Positions 31,789-38,965 of a DNA stretch of 40,324 nt are shown in pieces. Source of the DNA: JAIPEL01 sp050115795 (GTDB lineage: Bacteria; Desulfobacterota; Desulfobacteria; Desulfobacterales; CAFBRK01). The DNA lies in NCBI GenBank assembly GCA_050115795.1, contig JASFPT010000006.1, forward strand, positions 1 through 40,324. Reading direction: 5' to 3'. The notes under the pieces are model-generated. The model ran no database searches. It was not told where the DNA came from and saw only the letters and a program-made list of their open reading frames with translations. The position numbers were made by a program, and so were the translations under genes. Within the stretch, counting starts at the first letter, position 1; each line of letters starts with the position of its first letter.

Positions 31789-32409
31789 CTACCAGGAAAA
31801 TTGGCTGCGGATGTAGTCGTTGAATCGCTTGGTGTGGTTTTCCAGAAGGCGGCCGCACGCCTCTTCGTCCCGCCGCTGAAGCGCGTCCACCAGGGTCTCG
31901 AACTCCTTGTGGAGCCCGCTCCAGTAAGCATCTTCGGAATGGGAAAACTTCCAGATGCGCACGGCCTGGTCCCGGAGCATCCCCAGGATCCGGACGAGCA
32001 CCTCGTTTTTCGTTGCGCGATTGATCAGGTCGTGCAGCTCGGAATCCAGGTGCATAAGGGTCTTGGCGTTTTGCTCTTTTTTCATCCGCCCGACCCGGGT
32101 CTTGATCTGTTTCAGCTCGTCTTCGGTGATTCGGGCTGCGGCCAGCTGGCCGGCGAGCCGGACCAGGAACGAGCGGATCTCGAAGACGTCCCGCAGCTGC
32201 ATGAAGCTCACCTCCGAGACGAACGTCCCCTGGTTGGGCACGATTCGGACCAGCCCTTCGGTCTCGAGGCGAATCAGCGCCTCCCGGACCGGGGTCCGGC
32301 TCACGCCGAACTCTTCGATGAGATCCTTTTCCCGGAGGACCTGCCCGGGCTCGAAATCGAGGAGAACGATCCGTTTTTTCAGCTCGGTGTAGATTCCGTT
32401 GTCCGTCAT
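31789..32409 (-). CDS. GntR-family regulator, FCD subfamily
   Basis: The 206-residue protein has a winged helix-turn-helix (about residues 5-70: IYTELKKRIVLLDFEPGQVL, EFGVSRTPVREALIRLETEGLV). An FCD effector domain (about 78-200) follows, with the metal-binding pattern DSELH, a later GLHKEF and a C-terminal NHTKRF. FCD regulators usually sense carboxylic acids or amino acids. It is the first gene of the operon with the dehydrogenase and etfBA and is divergent from the membrane oxidoreductase-mttB operon. It is the natural candidate to control both. Confidence 0.92.
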   Translation of the reverse strand: MTDNGIYTELKKRIVLLDFEPGQVLREKDLIEEFGVSRTPVREALIRLETEGLVRIVPNQGTFVSEVSFMQLRDVFEIRSFLVRLAGQLAAARITEDELKQIKTRVGRMKKEQNAKTLMHLDSELHDLINRATKNEVLVRILGMLRDQAVRIWKFSHSEDAYWSGLHKEFETLVDALQRRDEEACGRLLENHTKRFNDYIRSQFSW

Positions 32410-32480
32410 GGCGCCGATATATTGGTTTTAAATTTATTGTTGATCAGTGTTATTATGTTGGTGTATTGGTGTTGTCAACC
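32410..32480. promoter_or_regulatory. AT-rich divergent control region for gntR and the oxidoreductase-mttB operon
   Basis: For gntR, minus-strand TTGACA (32478-32473) and CATAAT (32457-32452) are 15 bases apart, shorter than ideal. The region contains the palindrome TGATCA (32441-32446) and repeated ATTGGT units (32421 and 32465) that could be GntR half-sites. No convincing plus-strand promoter is seen in 32481-32659. The ATG of the oxidoreductase is preceded by AGGAG. Confidence 0.4.
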
Positions 32481-32659
32481 CTAAAAGCGGTTTTTGTCCC
32501 GAAGCACCCGGGTTGATCCCTCCCTTCAGCGCGCCGCCGGGGCACCAGCGCTGCCGGGGCGACGGGGCGCTGCAGGAAATCCTTCACCGCAGGGTATCGC
32601 AGCGATTGGGATTCGCTCGTCAACCCCGCAAACGGCGAGGGCCGCAACAGGAGACGTCC

Positions 32660-34720
32660 ATGGTCAGTCGAGAAATCCTCTGGAACATTCCAACGGCCGG
32701 TGAGATCGTTTTTTACCTGATGGCCGCAACGGCCCTGGGGCTTTTCGGATACGGGATCTTCCTTTGCGTCCGACGCATCACAAAGGGCAGGAAAGTGCCC
32801 CTGTCCGGCACCGACTGGATCGCTCGTATCGGCCAGGCCCTGGCCGACATCGCGTCCAACCGCACCGTACTGCGCCGCCACGGCCTGGCCGGGGTCATGC
32901 ACCTCTCGATCATGTGGGGGATGGTTGCCCTCTTTATCGGGACGGTGATCGTTGCCGTGGAATACGACCTGTTTCAAAAGATCCTGGGGATGGAACGGGG
33001 CATCTGGGTCGGATCGTTTTTCCTCGGCACCGAACTGATCCTGGATCTGTTCGGCGCCCTCCTGGTGGCAGGGCTGGCCGTGGCGCTGGTCCGGCGCTAT
33101 CTGCTGCGGCCTGCCCAGCTCAAGCGGCAACGCTCCGATCTGCTGCTTCCCGTCTGGCTGCTGCTGATCGCACTCACCGGCTTTGCCGTGGAAGGCCTTC
33201 GCCTGGCGGCCACCTCCGGCCATCTCGGCTACAGCCCGCAGTGGTCGCCGGTGGGCTCAGCCCTTGCCGGACTGTGGACCGGCGCCGACACCGAATCCCT
33301 CAAGGCCTGGCATTTCGGGCTCTGGTGGGTGCACGGCATTTTCGCCCTTGCCGCGATCGCCTACCTCCCCTTTTCCGGCAAGCCGGCGCACCTGCTCACG
33401 GCGGCGGCCAACCTCTTTTTCAAGGACCTTCGCCCCCGGGGCCGGCTGTCGCCGTTGGACGTGGAGGGCGCGTTTGAACGCGATGAGATTTTGGGCGCCG
33501 AGAAGATCGCCGACCTGTCGCGCAAGGACCTGCTCGATGCCGCCAGCTGCACCGAATGCGGCCGGTGCGAACTCAACTGCCCGGCAGCTATCGCCGGCAA
33601 GGTGCTCTCCCCCCGGGAGATCGTTTTGGGGCTTCGCCGGCAGATCGCCGCCGAACATCCGCCGTTTTCGGCTCCGCCCGAACCGAAGCCGATCCTGGAA
33701 TCGTTCATCGGTGCCGAAGCGGTGGAGGCCTGCACCACCTGCATGGCCTGCGTGGAGGCCTGCCCGGTCGGCATCGATCCGCTCAACAAGATCCTGGAGC
33801 TTCGAAGGTGCCGGGTCATGATCGAAGACGCCTATCCGGAAACCTTTGCGGAGGTGTTTGCCGGCACCGAAAAGCGCGGCAACCCCTGGAACGAACATCC
33901 CACCGCCAGGATGGAATGGGCCAGGGGGCTGGCGGTGAAAACCATGGCGGAGGCGGCCGCAGCCGGCGACCCCGTCGACTACCTGTTCTGGGTCGGATGC
34001 TCGGCGGCCTTCGACCCCCGGAACCAGAAAATCGCCAGAAGCCTGGTGAGCGTCTTGAACGCGGCGGGCGTCTCTTTTGCGGTTCTCGGAGAAGAGGAGC
34101 GCTGCACCGGCGATCCGGTCCGCCGCATGGGCCACGAGTATCTGTTCCAGATGCAGGCCGAAGCCAATGTAGCGCTTCTGGCCGAATACGGGGTCACACG
34201 GATTCTGACCCTCTGCCCCCACTGCTACAACACCTTTTCCAAAGAGTATCCCGACTTCGGGGGAAGCTACGAGGTGACCCACCACACCGAATTGATCGCA
34301 GGTCTGCTCGAGGCGGGGAAAATCCAGTTGACCCGGGCCGTGGAGGCTACCGCCGTCTATCACGATTCGTGCTACCTCGGGCGGCACAACCGGATCTTCG
34401 AGCCCCCCAGACAGATCTTGAGCAACGTTCCGGGGCTCAAGACGCTGGAAATGGAGCGAAACCGGGAGATGGGAATGTGTTGCGGCGCCGGGGGCGGGCT
34501 GACCTGGATCGAAGAGGAATCCGGACACCGTGTCAACGACCGCCGGGTGGCCCAGGCCGCAGATGCGCTAGGCGTGGGAAACAGCGGCCCGACCCTGATC
34601 GCCACCGCCTGCCCCTTTTGCATGACCATGCTCGAGGACGGCCTTGCCGCCTGCAGCAGCGATATTGAGGACCGGGACATCGCCGAAATCGTGGCCGACG
34701 CCATGGGACTGGAAAGATAA
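32660..34720 (+). CDS. Membrane Fe-S oxidoreductase, Etf:menaquinone oxidoreductase (EMO)-like
   Basis: The 686-residue protein combines three parts. The first is an N-terminal NarI/DsrM-like membrane domain with about five helices and candidate haem-b histidines (His74, 81, 218, 225). The second is a pair of 4Fe-4S motifs (Cys297-300-303-307 and Cys358-361-364-368). The third is two HdrD/GlpC-type cysteine-rich domains. The last has MCCGAGGG and CPFC, as in the noncubane cluster site; the first lacks the CCG and reads ERCTGDP. Proteins of this architecture beside etf genes in Geobacter act as EtfAB:(methyl)menaquinone oxidoreductases. I infer the same job here, carrying electrons from the dehydrogenase to the quinone pool. 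An AGGAG precedes the ATG at 32660. Confidence 0.87.
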   Translation: MVSREILWNIPTAGEIVFYLMAATALGLFGYGIFLCVRRITKGRKVPLSGTDWIARIGQALADIASNRTVLRRHGLAGVMHLSIMWGMVALFIGTVIVAVEYDLFQKILGMERGIWVGSFFLGTELILDLFGALLVAGLAVALVRRYLLRPAQLKRQRSDLLLPVWLLLIALTGFAVEGLRLAATSGHLGYSPQWSPVGSALAGLWTGADTESLKAWHFGLWWVHGIFALAAIAYLPFSGKPAHLLTAAANLFFKDLRPRGRLSPLDVEGAFERDEILGAEKIADLSRKDLLDAASCTECGRCELNCPAAIAGKVLSPREIVLGLRRQIAAEHPPFSAPPEPKPILESFIGAEAVEACTTCMACVEACPVGIDPLNKILELRRCRVMIEDAYPETFAEVFAGTEKRGNPWNEHPTARMEWARGLAVKTMAEAAAAGDPVDYLFWVGCSAAFDPRNQKIARSLVSVLNAAGVSFAVLGEEERCTGDPVRRMGHEYLFQMQAEANVALLAEYGVTRILTLCPHCYNTFSKEYPDFGGSYEVTHHTELIAGLLEAGKIQLTRAVEATAVYHDSCYLGRHNRIFEPPRQILSNVPGLKTLEMERNREMGMCCGAGGGLTWIEEESGHRVNDRRVAQAADALGVGNSGPTLIATACPFCMTMLEDGLAACSSDIEDRDIAEIVADAMGLER

Positions 34721-34732
34721 GGAGAGGATACG

Positions 34733-36163
34733 ATGCCGGACCGCGTTCGTGAAAAAGCCAAACCGAGGTTGAAAGCGTTTCGCCCCAAAGAGGTCGAACA
34801 GGTCCATGAGGCCACCTTGGAGGTGCTGAACCGGACAGGAGTCAAGGTCACCCATCCCCGCGTGCTGGAGCTGCTGGCCGACGCCGGCGCGAAAGTCGAC
34901 GACAACCGGGTGCGAATCCCCCCGGTCATGGTCCAATCGGCCCTTGAAAGCGCCCCATCCAACATCGTGCTCTGCAATCGCGGGGGCCGGCGCTCGGTGG
35001 TGCTTCGGGGAAACAAAAGCTGGATGGGCCCCAGCCTCGACTGCCTCGATTACCTGGACCCGTTCACCGATGAGCGAAGGCGGTTTACCATCCAAGACTG
35101 CCGGACCACCGCCGCCCTTCTCGACGGGTTGCCCAACTATGCGTGGGGGATGACCTTCGGCCTGGCCGACGACGTCGACCCCGACCTGGCCGACCGGGCG
35201 GTCATGAAAGAGGCCATGGCCCACTGTGAAAAGCCGATGGTCTTCTGCTGCAAGGACACCAACAGTCTCAAAGACATCTACGAAATGGCGGTTGTGATCG
35301 CCGGCTCGGAGAAAAAGTTCGCCAAGGCGCCCACGATTGTGATGCTGGCCGATCCGATTTCTCCGCTGGTCCATTCCGACGAGGTGGTGGAGAAGGTGGT
35401 GTTCTGCGCCGAAAACGGGATCCCCCACATCTACTTCGGCGCCCCCCAGGCCGGAAGCACCGGGCCGGCCACCTTCGCCGGCACCATCGTACAGGGCATC
35501 GCCGAGTCCCTCAGCGGACTTGTGATCTCCCAGCTCATCCGGGCCGGCGCCCCGTTCATCTTCGGAGCTCTTGCCACGATCATGGACATGCGGACCATGA
35601 TTTTCTCCTACGGGGCCCCGGAAATGAGCCTGATGGCCTCGGCCATGGCCCAGATGGCCCGATACTACAAACTTCCCTCCTTCGGGACGGCCGGGTGCTC
35701 CGATGCCAAGCTGCCCGACGCCCAGGCCGCCGCCGAAGCAACCTTTTCCCTGCAGACTTCCATCTTCAGCGGCGCCAACCTCGTTCACGACTGCGGCCTG
35801 CTCGACCACGGGTCTCTGGTTTCACCCGCCTGCACGGTGCTGGTCCACGAAATCATTTCCATGATCAACCAGTATATTCGAGGAATCCGGGTCGACGAAG
35901 AGTCCCTGGCCGTGGACGTGATCGACCGGATCGGCCCGGGCGGACAGTTCCTGACCGACGATCACACCTTCGATCATTTTGCCGACGTGTGGTACTCGAG
36001 CCTGTTCGAACGGTCCAACTATCAGAAATGGCTTCAGGAGGGGGGCCGCCGGTTCGAAGAACGCCTTCGCCAGATCACATTGGAGTCAATGGAGCACGAA
36101 CCGGCGCCGCTGCCCGAGGAGCGGGTCAAGGAACTGGACCGGATGGCGGCCCACTGGAAATAA
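34733..36163 (+). CDS. MttB-superfamily methyltransferase, non-pyrrolysine
   Basis: Family members transfer a methyl group from a quaternary or tertiary amine to a corrinoid protein. True trimethylamine MttB needs pyrrolysine at about residue 334. This 476-residue protein reads through GCSDAKLPDAQ (321-331) with no in-frame TAG, so it belongs to the non-Pyl group. That group includes glycine betaine (MtgB), proline betaine, carnitine and gamma-butyrobetaine methyltransferases. The dehydrogenase, etf and gcv genes nearby favour glycine betaine. No cognate corrinoid protein gene is adjacent. GGAGAGG precedes the ATG, 12 bases after the oxidoreductase gene, so the two are in one operon. The stop sits in a hairpin. 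Confidence 0.9.
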   Translation: MPDRVREKAKPRLKAFRPKEVEQVHEATLEVLNRTGVKVTHPRVLELLADAGAKVDDNRVRIPPVMVQSALESAPSNIVLCNRGGRRSVVLRGNKSWMGPSLDCLDYLDPFTDERRRFTIQDCRTTAALLDGLPNYAWGMTFGLADDVDPDLADRAVMKEAMAHCEKPMVFCCKDTNSLKDIYEMAVVIAGSEKKFAKAPTIVMLADPISPLVHSDEVVEKVVFCAENGIPHIYFGAPQAGSTGPATFAGTIVQGIAESLSGLVISQLIRAGAPFIFGALATIMDMRTMIFSYGAPEMSLMASAMAQMARYYKLPSFGTAGCSDAKLPDAQAAAEATFSLQTSIFSGANLVHDCGLLDHGSLVSPACTVLVHEIISMINQYIRGIRVDEESLAVDVIDRIGPGGQFLTDDHTFDHFADVWYSSLFERSNYQKWLQEGGRRFEERLRQITLESMEHEPAPLPEERVKELDRMAAHWK

Positions 36164-36201
36164 AATCGCTGCGCGATTTTATCAATGGCGGCTTCGCCGC
36201 C
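36161..36201 (+). repeat. Two-hairpin element starting on the mttB-like stop codon
   Basis: TAAAATCGC (36161-36169) pairs with GCGATTTTA (36173-36181) around a TGC loop, and its first three bases are the stop codon. A second hairpin, GGCGGC (36187-36192) and GCCGCC (36196-36201), has a TTC loop. Spacing and order match 19461-19502. Confidence 0.7.
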
Positions 36202-36303
36202 TGATTCAAGGGTTTGGACGCCCGGGGAAATCGGCTCCCGATTCGAGCGAATTCCGATGGCGGTCCCGGCCAACCCGTTCGTCGGCCCAGGGGGAATATC
36301 GGC

Positions 36304-36984
36304 GTGGAAATTTTAAGCGACATCCCTTTTTCGCTCGATGCGGCTTCGCTCGGCGAGCGGATGTGCCTGGCGCCGGAAAGCGCAGACGCCCGGGCTCTGG
36401 AAAAACTCATCCGCCTGGCGGAAAAGACCGCCAGACCCAAGGCCGTGTATCGAGAGTGCTACATCGAGCAGAAAAGCAGCGATACCGTGGCCATCGACGG
36501 CATCATCTTTTCCTCCCGCGCGCTGCGGATCAACCTCGAAAAGCCAGACCGGGTGTTCCCCTTCGTTGCCACCTGCGGCAGCGAGGTCGACGCAGTCGTG
36601 TTCGAAAAGGAGGACTTCCTCGAGGCGTTCTGGTGGGAGGAGATCAAGACCGATCTGCTGACCTTTGCCCGCCGTCACCTGATCAATACGCTGGCCGAAC
36701 GGTTTCGCCTGGGAAAAACGGCGGCCATGAGCCCCGGCTCCGGAGATCTGGACATCTGGCCCATCGAACAGCAGACCCTTCTGTTTTCCCTGCTTGGAGA
36801 TGTAGAGGCCGCCATCGGCGTGCAGCTTTCCGACGTGTTCCTGATGACGCCGGTCAAATCCATCTCCGGAATCCGTTTCCCCACCGAAAAAGACTTCCGA
36901 AGCTGCCAGGTCTGCCGCAGAGAAAAATGCCCCTCCCGAAGAGCGCCGTTTGATCTGGAACTGTGGGAATCGTGCCGGCCTTGA
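36304..36984 (+). CDS. Vitamin B12-dependent methionine synthase activation domain-like protein
   Basis: The 226-residue product resembles stand-alone MetH activation-domain proteins. It has FPFVATCGSEV, then the core AMSPGSGDLDIWPIEQQTLLF, IGVQLSDVFLMTPVKSISG, and a C-terminal CQVCRREKCPSR metal-like motif. In MetH this domain binds AdoMet to reactivate oxidised cobalamin. Such free-standing versions cluster with corrinoid methyltransferase genes. Following the MttB-family gene, it may rescue or load the partner corrinoid protein. The start is uncertain. I chose the GTG at 36304 because of an AGGGGGAA about ten bases upstream and the homology start; an ATG at 36214 is in frame but precedes unrelated sequence. 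Confidence 0.8.
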   Translation: MEILSDIPFSLDAASLGERMCLAPESADARALEKLIRLAEKTARPKAVYRECYIEQKSSDTVAIDGIIFSSRALRINLEKPDRVFPFVATCGSEVDAVVFEKEDFLEAFWWEEIKTDLLTFARRHLINTLAERFRLGKTAAMSPGSGDLDIWPIEQQTLLFSLLGDVEAAIGVQLSDVFLMTPVKSISGIRFPTEKDFRSCQVCRREKCPSRRAPFDLELWESCRP

Positions 36985-37015
36985 CGATCGCGGCCGGTGC
37001 CGATATTTTCCAACC

Positions 37016-37813
37016 ATGCACCTTTTCGACAGCCACTGCCACCTGGACGACAAGGCCTTTTCAGAGGACCTGGACCGTGTCATGGAAAACGCCGCCCGCC
37101 ACGGCGTTGACCGGGTCGCCACCGTCGGCGTCGACCGGGAGACCTCTTTTCGGGCGGTTCAAATCGCACAAGATACCCCGGGGGTCACGGCAACGGTGGG
37201 GTTCCACCCCCATGACGCCAACTCCTGTTCGGAGGCTGCCCTGACCGAGCTGGCCGACCTTGCGGCTCATCCATCGGTGGGCGCCTGGGGCGAGATCGGG
37301 CTCGATTTCAACCGGATGTACAGCCCGCCCGACGTTCAGGAACGATGGTTCGTCCGGCAGCTGGCCGTCTCGGAAAGCCTCAACCTGCCGGTGGTCCTCC
37401 ATGAACGTGACAGCGGCGGACGCCTGATCCAAATTCTCCGGTCCGATTTTTCGGCCGGAAGAACCGGCGTCGTGCACTGTTTTTCCGGCACCGCCGATGA
37501 ACTGGACGTCTATCTCGAACTGGGCCTTTGCATCGGGGTGACCGGCATCGTCACCATGAAACAGCGCGGCGCCCCATTGCGCAAATTGGTCCCCCGAATC
37601 CCGGAAGACCGGCTCCTGGTCGAAACCGACGCCCCTTACCTGGTGCCATCCCCGGAGCGAAACAAGTTCCGCCGAAACGAACCGGCCTTTGTGCGCTCGG
37701 TGCTGCTGATGCTGGCTCAGGTGCGGGGTGAAGCACCGGAAAGACTGGCCCTATCGACGTATCAGAACGCCAGCCGCCTCTATCGCATAAACGATCCGCA
37801 GTTGTCGGATTGA
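37016..37813 (+). CDS. TatD-family metal-dependent hydrolase/DNase
   Basis: TatD proteins are metal-dependent nucleases with a TIM-barrel amidohydrolase fold. The 265-residue protein has the N-terminal metal site H7-C-H9 (DSHCHLDD), GFHPHDAN, the EIGLDFNRMYSP motif, a late HCFSG and the closing ETDAPYLVP. Length is normal. The ATG follows the MetH-activation-like gene by 31 bases. It may be co-transcribed, but the function appears unrelated. Confidence 0.92.
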   Translation: MHLFDSHCHLDDKAFSEDLDRVMENAARHGVDRVATVGVDRETSFRAVQIAQDTPGVTATVGFHPHDANSCSEAALTELADLAAHPSVGAWGEIGLDFNRMYSPPDVQERWFVRQLAVSESLNLPVVLHERDSGGRLIQILRSDFSAGRTGVVHCFSGTADELDVYLELGLCIGVTGIVTMKQRGAPLRKLVPRIPEDRLLVETDAPYLVPSPERNKFRRNEPAFVRSVLLMLAQVRGEAPERLALSTYQNASRLYRINDPQLSD

Positions 37814-37953
37814 CGCAAGATCGTGCCGATTTTCGGCTTGATTTCATAATGAGTATATGCGAAAAACTAGAAGGATTGTTTCCTGTTTGTATCCACCGCC
37901 GGTGCACCGATCGCCGGCGCTAACCAGAATAGATCTACCGGTTGGAGGTTCTC

Positions 37954-38787
37954 ATGTTCAAAATCGTCAGACGGGAGGAAATGTCCCAAGGGACGGTGAT
38001 CCTCAACGAGATCGAGGCCCCGCTGATCGCCGCCAAGGCCAAGCCCGGCCAGTTTGTGATTCTCAAGGCCAACGAGACCGGGGAGCGGATTCCCCTGACC
38101 ATGGCGGATACCGATCCCGAGAAGGGGACGATCACCATTATCTATATGGTGGTGGGCAAATCGACCGCCCTGTTCAAGACCCTGCAGGTGGGCGACGGCT
38201 ACCAGGACGTCATCGGCCCCCTGGGCAAACCGACCCACGTCGAAAAAGTGGGAACGGTGGTCTGCGTGGGCGGCGGCACTGGAATAGCGGTTCTTCATCC
38301 GATCACCCGGGCCATGAAAGAAGCCGGCAACCACGTCATCGCCATCATCGGTGCCCGCAGCAAGGACCTGCTCATTTTGGAAGACCAGATGCGGGCCGCT
38401 TCCAGCGACCTTCGCATCTGCACTGACGACGGCTCCTACGGCCACCACGGATTTGTCACCGACGTGCTCAAAGAGGTCTGCCAAAACGAGAAGGTGGACC
38501 AGGCGGTGCTCATTGGCCCGGTCCCGATGATGAAGTTCGCCTCCCTGGTCACCAAGGAATTCGACGTCCCCACCCTGGTCAGCCTCAATCCGATCATGGT
38601 CGACGGCACCGGCATGTGCGGCGGATGCCGGGTGACCATCGGCGGGAAGACCAAATTCGCGTGCGTGGACGGTCCGGAATTCGACGGCCATCAGGTCGAC
38701 TACGACGAACTGATGGCGCGGCTTCAGGCTTACTGTGAGCATGAAAAACGGTGCTACGAGGAATTCTGCACCCTGGAGCAGGCCTGA
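37954..38787 (+). CDS. NfnA/SudB-type ferredoxin-NADP+ reductase (sulfide dehydrogenase) subunit
   Basis: This is the small subunit of NADH-dependent reduced ferredoxin:NADP+ oxidoreductase (Nfn) or sulfide dehydrogenase. The 277-residue protein has a FAD-binding barrel (about 1-100; GERIPLTMAD), a NAD-binding domain (GGGTGIAVLHP) and a C-terminal 2Fe-2S motif (GMCGGCRVTIGGKTKFACVDGPEF). GGAGG precedes the ATG at 37954. The next gene is the partner large subunit. The pair is common in anaerobes for balancing NAD(P)H and ferredoxin. Confidence 0.92.
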   Translation: MFKIVRREEMSQGTVILNEIEAPLIAAKAKPGQFVILKANETGERIPLTMADTDPEKGTITIIYMVVGKSTALFKTLQVGDGYQDVIGPLGKPTHVEKVGTVVCVGGGTGIAVLHPITRAMKEAGNHVIAIIGARSKDLLILEDQMRAASSDLRICTDDGSYGHHGFVTDVLKEVCQNEKVDQAVLIGPVPMMKFASLVTKEFDVPTLVSLNPIMVDGTGMCGGCRVTIGGKTKFACVDGPEFDGHQVDYDELMARLQAYCEHEKRCYEEFCTLEQA

Positions 38788-38902
38788 TCGGGGAATCACG
38801 ATGAATCCGGCGCGCAGAACCCGTGGACGCGAGCTTCGTCAGCGACGACGAGGGGGCCAGGGGCGATTCTGCAGCGACGAGGCTTGAATACCCTTAGCGC
38901 AA

Positions 38903-38952
38903 TGGTTTCGCGGAATGCGGAACCTTTATAAAATCGCGGCGGCGATTTTATT
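38903..38952 (-). repeat. Two-hairpin element upstream of the nfnB-like gene
   Basis: ATAAAATCGC (38928-38937) pairs with GCGATTTTAT (38942-38951) around GGCG. The second imperfect hairpin is GGTTTCGC with GCGGAACC (about 38904-38924). The whole stretch is nearly the same as 5592-5640. Here it lies between two genes read on the plus strand, so it is not at a minus-strand stop. It could attenuate expression of the second nfn gene. Confidence 0.65.
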
Positions 38953-38965
38953 ACGGAGGAAAAAA

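Noticed and set aside
34733..36163. Pyrrolysine-containing trimethylamine methyltransferase
   Set aside because: No in-frame TAG is present; the stop is TAA and the residues around 321-331 are ordinary, so it is a non-Pyl homologue.
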